Of a DNA stretch of 64,000 nt, positions 17,986-26,492 are shown one piece after another. Position 1 is the first letter of the stretch; every line of letters starts with the position of its first letter. Made by a program: the position numbers and the translations under genes. The notes below the pieces were generated by a model that saw nothing but the letters and a program-made list of their open reading frames with translations, was not told the origin of the DNA and did no database searches. Origin of the DNA: Microbacterium sp. STN6 (GTDB lineage: Bacteria > Actinomycetota > Actinomycetes > Actinomycetales > Microbacteriaceae); the NCBI RefSeq assembly GCF_026410545.1, contig NZ_JAPMIT010000002.1:124001-188000 (forward strand), given 5' to 3'.

Positions 17986-18059
17986 GCCCCCATAGCCCAA
18001 TTGGCAGAGGCAGGCGACTTAAAATCGCCCGAGTGTGGGTTCGAGTCCCACTGGGGGTA
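17986..18059 (+). tRNA. tRNA with anticodon UAA (Leu decoding UUA), short variable loop
   Basis: A 74-nt cloverleaf. Acceptor GCCCCCA pairs with TGGGGGT (G1-U72), with A73. The D arm GCCCAATTGGCAGAGGC has the leucine-type layout. The anticodon arm is GGCGA-CTTAAAA-TCGCC with UAA at positions 34-36. The variable loop is only CGAGT, and the T arm is GTGGG-TTCGAGT-CCCAC. No CCA is encoded. The anticodon means leucine, but standard leucine tRNAs are class II with a long variable arm, which is absent here. UUA is presumably a very rare codon in this GC-rich genome. Confidence 0.9.
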
Positions 18060-18067
18060 CGGCCACG

Positions 18068-18119
18068 GGGTACGCCCACCGGGTACCGCCACCGACTACC
18101 GCCACCGAGTACCGCCACC
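18068..18119. repeat. 13-bp tandem repeat, four copies, beside the tRNA
   Basis: The units GGGTACGCCCACC, GGGTACCGCCACC, GACTACCGCCACC and GAGTACCGCCACC run head to tail from 18068 to 18119, with a decaying fifth copy. They begin 8 nt after the tRNA. They end 41 nt before the stop of the convergent Ig-like membrane protein gene. Confidence 0.75.
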
Positions 18120-18160
18120 GAGTACGGGCGCAACCGCGTCAACCGATGTTCGGGCGCGGT

Positions 18161-20437
18161 CTACAGTGCCGGGTCGATGTAGCGCTCCCACAGCCACACG
18201 GCGACGCTGAGCCCGGCGAAGCCGAGGGCTGCGCCCGCCACAAGCAGGCCGCCGACGCCCGCCTGCCAGATCGCGTCGACGGGCACGAGCAGAGCAAAGA
18301 ACACCGTTCCGACGGCGAGGCTCAGGCCGATCCAGATCGGGCGGGACCACGCGAAGAGCGCCCGCCCGGCGAGCCGCCCCACCGGCACGAGCGAGATGGC
18401 CGCCGAGCCGGTGGCGATGATCGCGATGGCCCCGGCGAGGTCGCGCGCGAAGCCGACACCGAGCGCGGTGCTCTCCTGGGGCAGGGCCGCCGATACGCTC
18501 CATGCCACGGCGCCCAGCACCGCCAGCGTTGTGATCTGCGCGGCGGCCAGACGCCCGCGCAGCACGTGGTTCGCGCTCGGTGCGAGGCTCGCCGTGACGA
18601 CGAGACCGAACGCGAGCGCCGGGCTCAGGTCGGCCAGCCGCGACAGCAGCGTCATGGCGGCGACGACCACGATCGCCCTCGCCGACAGCGAGACGGATGC
18701 CGCGCCGCCCGTCAGGCGGCGCGCGCCCACCCCGCCCACCAGAATCCAGAGCGCGTTGACGGCCAGCACGGCGAGCCCCACGGCGATGCAGAGCCGTACG
18801 TAGGCGGCCGTTTCCGGAGCGGGGCTGGCCAGCGAGACGATCAGGGTCGTGGCGACGAGCAGTGCGACGCCGACGGGCCAGCGCCGCGTCACGGCCGCCT
18901 GCGACTGGGGCTCTGCGAGCTCGCCGGCGTCGACCGCCGATGCGGGCTGGTTGCGCCCGAAGAGTCGCCCTCGGGCCACCGCCGCTCCCACTCCGGCGCG
19001 CGCCATCGACCGTGTGAGCAGCCGCGCCGGCAGGGCGAGCAGCAGCAGCGCGACGATGGCGAGCACGAGCGCGCGGATCCAGCCCGGAATGGTGGAGACC
19101 GCGAGCGATGGCGCGCTTGTGGAGGTGAGGGGGCTGCCGCCCGTTCCCGGCCAGCCGCCGCCGAAGTCTGTGAACGGCGGCGCCGTCGCTCCGGGCGTCG
19201 GCGTGGGGCTCGCGCTCTGCGGCGGCGCAGTTGCATCGGGCGAGGTCGGGGGCGCGGGCGCCGTCTGACCGTGGTGCGGTCGCGTCTCAGAGCCCGGCCC
19301 CGTCGGCGGGTGGCTCGGCGTCGACGCGCCGGCTGCGGCGTATTGCACCGAGATGGCCGGGCTGGCCGTGCTGGTGTTGCCCGCGGCATCCGTCTGCAAT
19401 GCCGAGATGACGTAAGTGCCCGCGGTCAGGGACGATCCGCCGGAGCACTGCCAGGCACCGCCGACGACGGTCGCCGAGCACAGCAGGATCGACCCCTTCT
19501 CGCTACCGGCATACACGCGGATGCCGGCGCCGCTCTCGCCCGAGCCGGCGAACGTGAACGCGGAGCCGAGCTGCGCCTGCGCTCCCGTGGCCGGGCTCGT
19601 GAGCGCAGGCGCGGCGGGGCGGTCGGTGTCGAAGACGACGGGGGAGGAGGGGCTCGAGTCCGAGATCGCCCACGCGGTCGACTGCAGCGCCGTCACGCCG
19701 TATGTGCCAGAGGAATGCTTCGGCCCGAAGTTGAGGAAGCACGCCCAGAGCCCGTTCGAGTCGACCTTGACCACACAGTCGTAGCCATCGGATGACGCAA
19801 CCACCGTCGCCCCAGGGAACCCGGTTCCGTGCACGCCGCCAGCCGACGGCGTGGAATCGACAACGAGCGTCGGCGGCGTTAGCACGTTCACGTGGATCTG
19901 CGCGGCGGCATCGGCATTGGTCGTCGGCACGGCCCTGATCGCCACGGCCTTACCGCTGCTGACCGGCACGGCGCAGCTCCATGTCGAACTGGTCGAGGCG
20001 TCGATAACGCACGCCGGCTCGGCGTTCGATGCGAAGAAGACCTGGATCTGGTCGCCCGGATCCCGCGTGCCCGTCACCGTCACCGAGTGTGCCTTGATGG
20101 TCGCGCCATCCGCCGGCGAGGTGATGGTCGGGGCCACTGGCGGTGCCGGCGTCTCGTCGCTCGGGTCGACGCCGGGTGCGGGGGTGGCGGCGGCCGCCGC
20201 GGCGGAATCGCTGCTCGGACCAGGCGTGCCCTCGACCCCGGCCGGCGCCGCCGACGCGGCCGACGCGGCCGGTGCGGCGGACGCGGCCGGCCCCAGCCCC
20301 AGCCCGAGTACCGGCGCGCACAGTATCCCCACCCCGAGCAGCGCGCCGACAATGAGTCCGACCGCGCGCGGCGGCCGGACTGTTCGTTTCTGCTCGCGTG
20401 AGCGACCGCGGGAGAACTGGTGCACTGTGCGTTCCAT
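18161..20437 (-). CDS. Large secreted/membrane protein with Ig-like repeats and C-terminal transmembrane bundle
   Basis: A 758-residue protein, not assigned to a named family. From ATG 20437 it has a basic N-terminus, a signal or anchor helix (~residues 25-50), an Ala/Pro-rich stretch, and then three bacterial Ig-like modules. These are recognised by ITSPADGATIKAHSVTVTGT, a second ~90-residue module and ALTSPATGAQ...FAGSGESGAGIRVYA. A Pro/Thr/Ser-rich, wall-spanning linker follows, then eight or so hydrophobic helices forming a membrane domain. A GTG at 20467 would extend it by 10 residues. It is divergent from the TetR operon. A surface or cell-wall role is likely; the partner is unknown. 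Confidence 0.75.
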   Translation of the reverse strand: MERTVHQFSRGRSREQKRTVRPPRAVGLIVGALLGVGILCAPVLGLGLGPAASAAPAASAASAAPAGVEGTPGPSSDSAAAAAATPAPGVDPSDETPAPPVAPTITSPADGATIKAHSVTVTGTRDPGDQIQVFFASNAEPACVIDASTSSTWSCAVPVSSGKAVAIRAVPTTNADAAAQIHVNVLTPPTLVVDSTPSAGGVHGTGFPGATVVASSDGYDCVVKVDSNGLWACFLNFGPKHSSGTYGVTALQSTAWAISDSSPSSPVVFDTDRPAAPALTSPATGAQAQLGSAFTFAGSGESGAGIRVYAGSEKGSILLCSATVVGGAWQCSGGSSLTAGTYVISALQTDAAGNTSTASPAISVQYAAAGASTPSHPPTGPGSETRPHHGQTAPAPPTSPDATAPPQSASPTPTPGATAPPFTDFGGGWPGTGGSPLTSTSAPSLAVSTIPGWIRALVLAIVALLLLALPARLLTRSMARAGVGAAVARGRLFGRNQPASAVDAGELAEPQSQAAVTRRWPVGVALLVATTLIVSLASPAPETAAYVRLCIAVGLAVLAVNALWILVGGVGARRLTGGAASVSLSARAIVVVAAMTLLSRLADLSPALAFGLVVTASLAPSANHVLRGRLAAAQITTLAVLGAVAWSVSAALPQESTALGVGFARDLAGAIAIIATGSAAISLVPVGRLAGRALFAWSRPIWIGLSLAVGTVFFALLVPVDAIWQAGVGGLLVAGAALGFAGLSVAVWLWERYIDPAL

Positions 20438-20497
20438 CCCAGACGACCCCCGAAGAGATGTCAACACGACCGCCCGGACTTACGGCATACTGACAAC

Positions 20498-20513
20498 TGG
20501 GTCGATTGACCCA
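20498..20513. promoter_or_regulatory. Palindromic operator candidate in TetR divergent promoter
   Basis: TGGGTC-GATT-GACCCA is a perfect 6-bp inverted repeat with a 4-nt spacer, 45 nt before the TetR start at 20558 and 60 nt before the divergent gene. TetR-family regulators typically bind such short palindromes in the intergenic region next to their own gene. Control of both directions is inferred. Confidence 0.6.
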
Positions 20514-20557
20514 CATCTTGCGCGACGAAGAGCAGGAGACGTTTTGGAGGCAGCGCC

Positions 20558-21163
20558 GTGACGCGGATCCCCGTCGGTGAACGACGCGACGCCCTCGTGC
20601 GCGCGGCCCTGCGCGTGGTCGCGGCCCACGGCGTGACCGCAGCAACCACACGCGCCATCGTCGCAGAGGCGGGCATGCCGCTCGCCAGCTTCCACTACGT
20701 GTTCGGCTCCCGCGACGAGCTCATGGCCGCGCTTGTCTCCCACGTCGTCGACGAGGAGGCGCTCTCCATCGCCCCGGCCCTCGCCCCCGGCGACGAGGGA
20801 ATCAGCGTGCGCGACGCCCTCCGCGGCGGCCTCCAGCGCTACTTCGACGCCGTGCGCGACGACCCCGACCGCGAGAAGGCCATGCTCGAACTCACCCACT
20901 ACGCCCTGCGGTCTGGCACCATGGCACCCCTCGCCCGCCGGCAGTACGAGCGCTACTACGAGCTGGCGGCCTCGGCCCTGCGTGTGGCCGAAGAGAAGAG
21001 CGGATGCCGGTGGCGCCGCCCCGTCGACGAGCTGGCACGTCTCCTCGTCACCCTCACCGACGGGCTGACGCTCGGCTGGCTCGTGGGGCGCGACGATGCG
21101 GTAGCAGCATCCGTCATGGACTTCGCGGCGGACGCACTCGCGGCATATGCGGAGGAATCATGA
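20558..21163 (+). CDS. TetR family transcriptional regulator
   Basis: A 201-residue regulator. The N-terminal helix-turn-helix is ALRVVAAHGVTAATTRAIVAEAGMPLASFHYVFGSRDEL (residues about 16-54), followed by an all-helical ligand-binding domain. Start GTG 20558 follows GGAGG at 20546-20550. The stop overlaps the MFS gene start (ATGA), so regulator, carrier and enzymes share a transcript. The ligand is unknown, but the context suggests a D-amino-acid or sugar-acid related metabolite. Confidence 0.92.
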   Translation: MTRIPVGERRDALVRAALRVVAAHGVTAATTRAIVAEAGMPLASFHYVFGSRDELMAALVSHVVDEEALSIAPALAPGDEGISVRDALRGGLQRYFDAVRDDPDREKAMLELTHYALRSGTMAPLARRQYERYYELAASALRVAEEKSGCRWRRPVDELARLLVTLTDGLTLGWLVGRDDAVAASVMDFAADALAAYAEES

Positions 21164-22440
21164 CCACGACCGAACGCGCCGCCGTCTTCGCCGAACCGAC
21201 CCGCGCCGTGCCGGGGCGCTGGATCGCCTTCTTCGCCCTGGCCTGGCTGGGCGTGTGGATGGCGCAGCTCACGCCGATCCAGCTGCTGCTGCCGCTGCAG
21301 ATCCAGGCGCGGCTCGACACCGAGAACTGGCTCGAGAACGTCGTGGCCTTCGGCATCATCTCGGGCATCGCCGGGCTCTGCGCGATCGTGGCATACCCGC
21401 TGACGGGTGCGCTCTCCGACCGCACGACGAGTCGCTTCGGCCGACGTCGGCCGTGGATCGCCGCCGGTGCGGTCATCTTCGGCATCGGCCTCGTGGTGCT
21501 CGGGGCGCAGACGACGCTGGTGGGAATCGGCATCGTCTGGTCGATCGTGCTCATCGGCTTCTGCATGCTCACGGCTGCGCTCACGGCGACGATCAGCGAC
21601 CAGGTGCCCGTGGGCCAGCGAGGCTACGTCTCGGGCTGGCTCTCGGCGCCGCAGGCCATCGGCACCATTCTCGGCATTCTGCTCATCACGCTGCTCTTCA
21701 CCGACCAGATGCTGCAGAGCGTCATCGGCCAGCTGCTCGCCAACCTCATCCTCGCGGTGCTGCTCATGGTGCTCGTCGTGCCGTTCCTGCTGCTGCCCGA
21801 CGCCGTGCTCGCGCCAGAGTTGCGTGAGCGCATGACGCTGCGGCGCATCGTCGAGGGGTTCTGGATCAGCCCGCGCGCCTACCCGGACTTCGGCTGGACG
21901 CTGCTGGGGCGCATCCTCGTCAACTTCGGCAACGCGTTCGGCACGACGCTGCTGCTCTACTTCCTCGAGTTCGGCCTGAAGCTCGACGACGCGCAGGACG
22001 GGCTGCTCGTTCTCACGCTCATTTATATGGTGTTCGTGGTGCTCGCCGCCCTCGGCACGGGCCGCTGGTCTGATCGGCTCGGCCGCCGCAAGGCGTTCGT
22101 CTTCGTCGCGTCGGCGCTGCAGGGGGTCGCGGCACTGCTGCTCGCGTTCGTGCCGGCGTTCGGCGTGGCCATGGTCGCGGCCGCGATCCTCGGCCTCGGC
22201 TATGGCTGCTTTCTCTCGGTCGACCAGGCGCTCGCCACGCAGGTGCTGCCCGACCCGACCACCCGCGGCAAGGACCTCGGCATCATGAACATCGCGACGG
22301 CGGTTCCGCAGGCCATCGCGCCCCTTCTCGGTGCCTTCGTCGTCGTCGCCGTCGCCGGTTTCACCGGTCTCTTCGTCATGGCTGCGGTGTTCGCGTTCGC
22401 GGGCGCGCTCGCCGTCGCCCGCGTGAAAGGAGTGCGATGA
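21160..22440 (+). CDS. MFS transporter
   Basis: A 426-residue carrier with twelve hydrophobic segments. The loop 2-3 motif TGALSDRTTSRFGRRRPW and its second-half counterpart GRWSDRLGRRKAF are classic MFS gating motifs. The loop sequence resembles the sugar/cation symporter branch (SUC/GPH-like), though the substrate is not determined. Start ATG 21160 overlaps the TetR stop and has GGAGGA at 21151-21156. It in turn overlaps the next gene by ATGA. Confidence 0.9.
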   Translation: MTTTERAAVFAEPTRAVPGRWIAFFALAWLGVWMAQLTPIQLLLPLQIQARLDTENWLENVVAFGIISGIAGLCAIVAYPLTGALSDRTTSRFGRRRPWIAAGAVIFGIGLVVLGAQTTLVGIGIVWSIVLIGFCMLTAALTATISDQVPVGQRGYVSGWLSAPQAIGTILGILLITLLFTDQMLQSVIGQLLANLILAVLLMVLVVPFLLLPDAVLAPELRERMTLRRIVEGFWISPRAYPDFGWTLLGRILVNFGNAFGTTLLLYFLEFGLKLDDAQDGLLVLTLIYMVFVVLAALGTGRWSDRLGRRKAFVFVASALQGVAALLLAFVPAFGVAMVAAAILGLGYGCFLSVDQALATQVLPDPTTRGKDLGIMNIATAVPQAIAPLLGAFVVVAVAGFTGLFVMAAVFAFAGALAVARVKGVR

Positions 22441-23699
22441 CCACCCTCGACCTCAGCACAGCACCGGATGCCGCAGGCCGCTCCTGGCTGCAGCCCGAGT
22501 CGTACTGGCCCGCCCTCACACGGGCCACCGCCCACCTGGACGCCCCCGTCGCCGCTCTGCACGCCGACGCCCTGCGCCACAACGCCCACGACATGCTGCG
22601 GCGAGCGGCAGGCAAGCCCATCCGCGTGGCATCGAAGTCGGTGCGGGTACGCAGCGTGCTCGACGCGGTGCTGCGCCTGCCGGGCTACCACGGCGTACTC
22701 GCGTACACGCTGCCGGAGGCGCTCTGGCTGGCGAGCGCAGAGGGCGGCCACGACGCGATCACCGACGTCGTGGTGGGGTATCCGACGGCCGACGCCACAG
22801 GCATCCGTCGCCTCGCGGCCTCGCCCGAGCTAGCCTCGCGCGTGACGCTCATGGTCGACTCGGTCGAGCACCTCGACTTCATCGACAGCCTCGTGCCGCC
22901 CGCCAAGCGCGAGCGACTGCGGGTCTGCATCGAGCTCGACTGCGCCTACACCGCGCCCGCGCTCGGTCACGTCGGCGTGTGGCGTTCACCCGTCTTCACG
23001 CCAGCGGATGCGCGCAGCCTCGCGACGCAGATCGTCGCTCGGCGCGGCTTCCGCCTCGTTGGGCTCATGGGCTACGAGGCGCAGATCGCCGGCCAGGGCG
23101 ACAACCCGGCCGGGCGCCCGGCCTGGGGCGCGACGCTGCGGCTGATCCAGTCGCGGTCGAAGGCCGAGCTTCTCCAGCGGCGCGGGGCCGCGGTGGCGGC
23201 TGTGCGCGAGGTCGCCGATCTCGAGTTCGTCAACGGTGGCGGCACCGGCTCGCTCGAGTTCACGGCGAGTGACCCCTCGGTCACCGAGATCGCGGCCGGC
23301 AGCGGCCTGTTCGGCGGCCACCTCTTCGATACATACCGCGCGTTCGTGCCCGCTCCCGCGCTCGCGTTCGCGTTGTCGGTGGTGCGCAAGCCGACGCCCG
23401 ACCGCGTGACGCTTCTGGGCGGCGGCTGGATCGCATCCGGCCCGCCCGCCGCCGACCGTCTGCCCCGCGTCGTCTGGCCGCAGAACCTCGCCTTCGCGCC
23501 GCGCGAGATGGCGGGGGAGGTGCAGACGCCGCTGCGAGGAGCCGCCGCCGTCGACATGACGGTCGGCGACCGCGTGTGGCTGCGGCACACCAAGTCGGGC
23601 GAGGTGAGCGAACACGCCAATGAGTTCCACCTCGTCGACGGTGACGCAGTGGTGGATTCGCTGCCGACGTACCGCGGTGAGGGCGTGGTGTTCCTGTGA
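22437..23699 (+). CDS. PLP-dependent amino acid deaminase/aldolase (D-threonine aldolase-like)
   Basis: A 420-residue fold-type III PLP enzyme. An alanine-racemase-like N-terminal barrel contains RVASKSVR with the PLP lysine K67. The C-terminal domain is of the D-serine dehydratase-like family, with late HTKSGEVSEHANEFHLV likely carrying the conserved His of the metal site. Family members cleave D-threonine or deaminate D-serine; which one applies here is not decidable. It overlaps the MFS gene stop (ATGA) and precedes a flavin lactone oxidase, forming a small catabolic operon. Confidence 0.85.
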   Translation: MTTLDLSTAPDAAGRSWLQPESYWPALTRATAHLDAPVAALHADALRHNAHDMLRRAAGKPIRVASKSVRVRSVLDAVLRLPGYHGVLAYTLPEALWLASAEGGHDAITDVVVGYPTADATGIRRLAASPELASRVTLMVDSVEHLDFIDSLVPPAKRERLRVCIELDCAYTAPALGHVGVWRSPVFTPADARSLATQIVARRGFRLVGLMGYEAQIAGQGDNPAGRPAWGATLRLIQSRSKAELLQRRGAAVAAVREVADLEFVNGGGTGSLEFTASDPSVTEIAAGSGLFGGHLFDTYRAFVPAPALAFALSVVRKPTPDRVTLLGGGWIASGPPAADRLPRVVWPQNLAFAPREMAGEVQTPLRGAAAVDMTVGDRVWLRHTKSGEVSEHANEFHLVDGDAVVDSLPTYRGEGVVFL

Positions 23700-23754
23700 G
23701 CGCTGCAGGGCCAGGCGTCGAGGCGGGGCCGGCCGTCAAGACGGAGGCGTGCTT

Positions 23755-25068
23755 GTGACCGCGACTGGCGCCGTCTGGCGCAACTGGGCGCGCAACGAGC
23801 GGGTGCGGCCGATGCGCGTCGAGCGGCCTGGCACCGTCGAGGCCGTTCAGCGCGCGGTGCAGGCGGCGGCGCGTCAGGGCGTCGCCATCAAGGCTGTGGG
23901 AGCGGGCCACAGCTTTACCGGCATCGCCGTCGCGCCCGGGGTGCAGCTCGATCTCACCGACCTCAGCGGCATCGTCTCGGTCGACGCGGCGACCCGGCGG
24001 GTCACGCTGCTGGCCGGCACGCGGCTCAATCAGCTGCCCGCGCTTCTCGGGCCGCACGGCCTCGCCCTCGAGAACATGGGAGACATCGACCGGCAGACCA
24101 TCGCGGGCGCCACCTCCACGGGAACGCACGGTACCGGCGGCTCGTTCGGCGGCCTTGCGACGCAGATCATCGGCGTCACCCTCATCACGGCCGACGGCGA
24201 GCGGATGCGCGTGGACGACCACGAGAACACCGAGTTGCTGCCGGCCGTGCGTCTCGGGCTCGGCGCGCTCGGCATCCTCGTGGAGGTGACGCTGCAGTGC
24301 GTTCGGGCGTTCGTGCTGCATGCGGTCGAGCGGCCGGAGCCGCTCGCATCCGTTCTCGAGACATACGGCGAGCGGTCTCGGGCGGCCGACCACTTCGAGT
24401 TCTACTGGTTCCCGCACACGGAGGTGGCCCTGACCAAGACGAACACGAGGCTCCCCGGTGACGCCGAACGGCATCCGCTCGGCGCGCTCGGCCGCTGGGT
24501 CGACGACGAGCTCATGGCGAACGGCGTCTATCGCGCGGTGTGCGGTCTCGGTGTTGCTGCGCCGGCCATCGTGCCGCCGTTCAACCGTCTCGCCCAGCGA
24601 CTCACGGGCAACCGCGAATTCACGGATGCCTCGCCCCGCGTCTTCGTCACCAATCGCACCGTGCGCTTTCGCGAGATGGAGTACGCGCTGCCGCGAGAGG
24701 CCGTGCCCGAGGCGCTGCGCGAGGTGCGTGCGCTCATCGAGCGGCAGCGGTGGCGCATCTCGTTCCCCATCGAGGTGCGCTCGGCGGCGGCCGACGACAA
24801 CTGGCTCTCGACCGCGTATGGGCGCGAGAGCGGCTACATCGCGGTGCACCGCTACTACCGGGAGAACCCGGAGCCGTACTTCCGAGCCGTCGAGCAGATC
24901 ATGATGGCGCACGACGGCCGGCCGCACTGGGGCAAGATGCACTTTCGCGATGCCGAGTCGTTGCGGCAGGCATACCCCCGGTTCGACGACTTCGTCGCGG
25001 TGCGCGACCGGCTCGATCCCGAGCGGCGCTTCGGCAACGCCTACCTCGCCCGCGTGCTCGGGGGCTGA
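23755..25068 (+). CDS. D-arabinono-1,4-lactone oxidase family FAD enzyme
   Basis: A 437-residue flavoprotein from GTG 23755, preceded by GGAGG at 23743-23747. The N-terminal FAD-binding PCMH domain has GAGHSFTG; H52 is in the position of the histidine that is covalently flavinylated in this family. GATSTGTHGTGG is the second FAD loop. The C-terminal ALO domain ends with the diagnostic HWGKMHF. Family members oxidise sugar lactones (L-gulono-, D-arabinono-, L-galactono-lactone) or alditols. It is the last gene of the TetR-MFS-PLP enzyme operon; the true substrate is unknown. Confidence 0.88.
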   Translation: MTATGAVWRNWARNERVRPMRVERPGTVEAVQRAVQAAARQGVAIKAVGAGHSFTGIAVAPGVQLDLTDLSGIVSVDAATRRVTLLAGTRLNQLPALLGPHGLALENMGDIDRQTIAGATSTGTHGTGGSFGGLATQIIGVTLITADGERMRVDDHENTELLPAVRLGLGALGILVEVTLQCVRAFVLHAVERPEPLASVLETYGERSRAADHFEFYWFPHTEVALTKTNTRLPGDAERHPLGALGRWVDDELMANGVYRAVCGLGVAAPAIVPPFNRLAQRLTGNREFTDASPRVFVTNRTVRFREMEYALPREAVPEALREVRALIERQRWRISFPIEVRSAAADDNWLSTAYGRESGYIAVHRYYRENPEPYFRAVEQIMMAHDGRPHWGKMHFRDAESLRQAYPRFDDFVAVRDRLDPERRFGNAYLARVLGG

Positions 25069-25157
25069 GCCCTACCTCGCGTGTTCCGCGATCGGGCCTA
25101 CCCCTCGGCTCGAGAGCGGGCCATACCCCTCGACTCGAGAGCAACCGCTTGCCCCTG

Positions 25158-25210
25158 GCTCGGGGCATCGCGCGGGTGTCACGCGGGAACACCCGCGTTT
25201 TGCCCCGAGC
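25158..25210. repeat. Intergenic palindrome with GGGTGT/ACACCC core
   Basis: Outer arms GCTCGGGGCA (25158-25167) and TGCCCCGAGC (25201-25210) enclose inner arms CGCGGGTGT (25171-25179) and ACACCCGCG (25189-25197). The 3-nt internal bulges match on both sides. It resembles the post-eno element in its core and may terminate the lactone oxidase operon. Confidence 0.7.
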
Positions 25211-25250
25211 GAGGGCATTGCCGTGCGCAGCGCCCCGGTACGCTGCGATG

Positions 25251-25457
25251 GTGAATGAAACGACGAGCGTCATCTACGGCGGCAGCGGTTGGTGGCTTGT
25301 TCTCGCGATTGTGACCGCGGGTCTGGCCGAGACGAAGGGGCGCCGCCGCTGGGTGTGGTTTGTGCTCGGGCTGTTGATCGGCCCGATCGCCACGGCGCTC
25401 GTCGTGATTTGGGCGCCGCCGCGGAATCCGGTGCGTACCCCGAAGGTGGGTCGCTGA
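25251..25457 (+). CDS. Small membrane protein, hypothetical
   Basis: A 68-residue protein starting GTG 25251 (ATG 25248 adds one residue). A -10-like TACGCT at 25239-25244 lies 6 nt before GTG, consistent with a leaderless transcript. It has two hydrophobic segments (about residues 9-28 and 39-58) separated by the basic loop ETKGRRRWVW, and ends PPRNPVRTPKVGR. No family is recognised. Its coding character is supported by the clear two-helix pattern but not by homology that I can recall. Confidence 0.55.
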   Translation: MNETTSVIYGGSGWWLVLAIVTAGLAETKGRRRWVWFVLGLLIGPIATALVVIWAPPRNPVRTPKVGR

Positions 25458-25651
25458 GCGACTTCTTTTACACGGATGCCGCGAGAAATCGCGTCGCGAC
25501 ACTCCGGCTTGTCCCCCGAAAACGTGCCACGCAAAACCGAACTGGGGCATTGACGGCTCTCTCCTGCGCTGGGAACATGGCTGACGTTCCACAAAAGCTG
25601 TGAAGTTGCTGAGAATTCTGAGCATTGCTCAGATATGGGAGGGCTCGCACA

Positions 25652-26413
25652 ATGAACGACAGCGCGTCAGAGACGTCGACCGCCATGAGGTCGACAAGGC
25701 TTGCACGAAGAAAGAACGGCCGCAGCGGCCTCGCCGGGATGGGCGGATTCGGGCTGCGACTGGCAACGGGGGCTGCGGTTGCCGCACTCGTCGTCACCGG
25801 CACGGTGGGTGCGATGCCCACGAGCGCCGTTGCTGCGCAGCGCGCGGATTCCGTGGCCGCGCTGAGCGCGGCCGTCTCGGCCGACACCGTGGCGAGCGCG
25901 TCCCTGCGCTCGAGCGTCGCCGACGATGCGCTGACCAGCGCTCTCGCGACGGCCCGCGATGAGGTGGCCCGGGCGCAGGCGCTTCTTGCGTCGAGCGCGG
26001 GCAAGGCATCCGAGGAGGGTCGCGCGGCGCTCACCCAGTCGATAGCAGACGTCACGGCCCAGATTGACAACGGCTCCGCATACAGCGTGCTCGGCTCGGT
26101 CATGTCGCTTCGCGAATCAGAGAAGGCCGTCAGCGACTCCGTCTCGGCGTGGGAGCACGCCGAGGCGGCGCGACAGGCCGCAGCAGCGGCTGCGGCGGCC
26201 GCCGCGCAGGCTGCCAGGGAATACCAGGTGGTGCACTCGTCGGCGACCGTCTCGTCACATCGCACATCCGTTGTCACACGCAGCGCAGCGCGCGCAGCGG
26301 CTCCTTATCTCGCGCCGGGCGTGTCGGCGACACCGCCCGCGAACGATTCATGCGGACCGTGCCCCGGCGCCACGCTTGTGCTCATCCAGGGGTACTGGGG
26401 CTGCCCCTCCTGA
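25652..26413 (+). CDS. Secreted Ala-rich helical protein with Cys-rich C-terminus, hypothetical
   Basis: A 253-residue protein from ATG 25652 with GGGAGGG at 25637-25643. It has a basic N-terminus, a hydrophobic segment (~34-56) and a plausible signal cleavage after AVAA. The body is Ala/Ser-rich and largely helical (~60-195), including a poly-Ala run. The C-terminal tail CGPCPGATLVLIQGYWGCPS holds three cysteines in 20 residues and may form a disulphide or ligand site. Similar tails occur in secreted actinobacterial proteins of unknown role. No function can be assigned. The promoter region (25600-25635) is AT-rich with a small hairpin, CTGAGC-ATT-GCTCAG at 25618-25632. Confidence 0.7.
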   Translation: MNDSASETSTAMRSTRLARRKNGRSGLAGMGGFGLRLATGAAVAALVVTGTVGAMPTSAVAAQRADSVAALSAAVSADTVASASLRSSVADDALTSALATARDEVARAQALLASSAGKASEEGRAALTQSIADVTAQIDNGSAYSVLGSVMSLRESEKAVSDSVSAWEHAEAARQAAAAAAAAAAQAAREYQVVHSSATVSSHRTSVVTRSAARAAAPYLAPGVSATPPANDSCGPCPGATLVLIQGYWGCPS

Positions 26414-26466
26414 TCGGCACCCGGGGCTGAACTGCGCCGGGGCCCGATCGGCACCCGGGGCTGAAC
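26412..26466. repeat. 21-bp direct repeat, two copies
   Basis: GATCGGCACCCGGGGCTGAAC occurs at 26412-26432 and again, identical, at 26446-26466, with its first copy overlapping the stop codon of the secreted protein gene. A shortened relative (ACCCGGGGC) follows at 26472. Confidence 0.7.
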
Positions 26467-26492
26467 GAAAGACCCGGGGCACACGAACTCCG

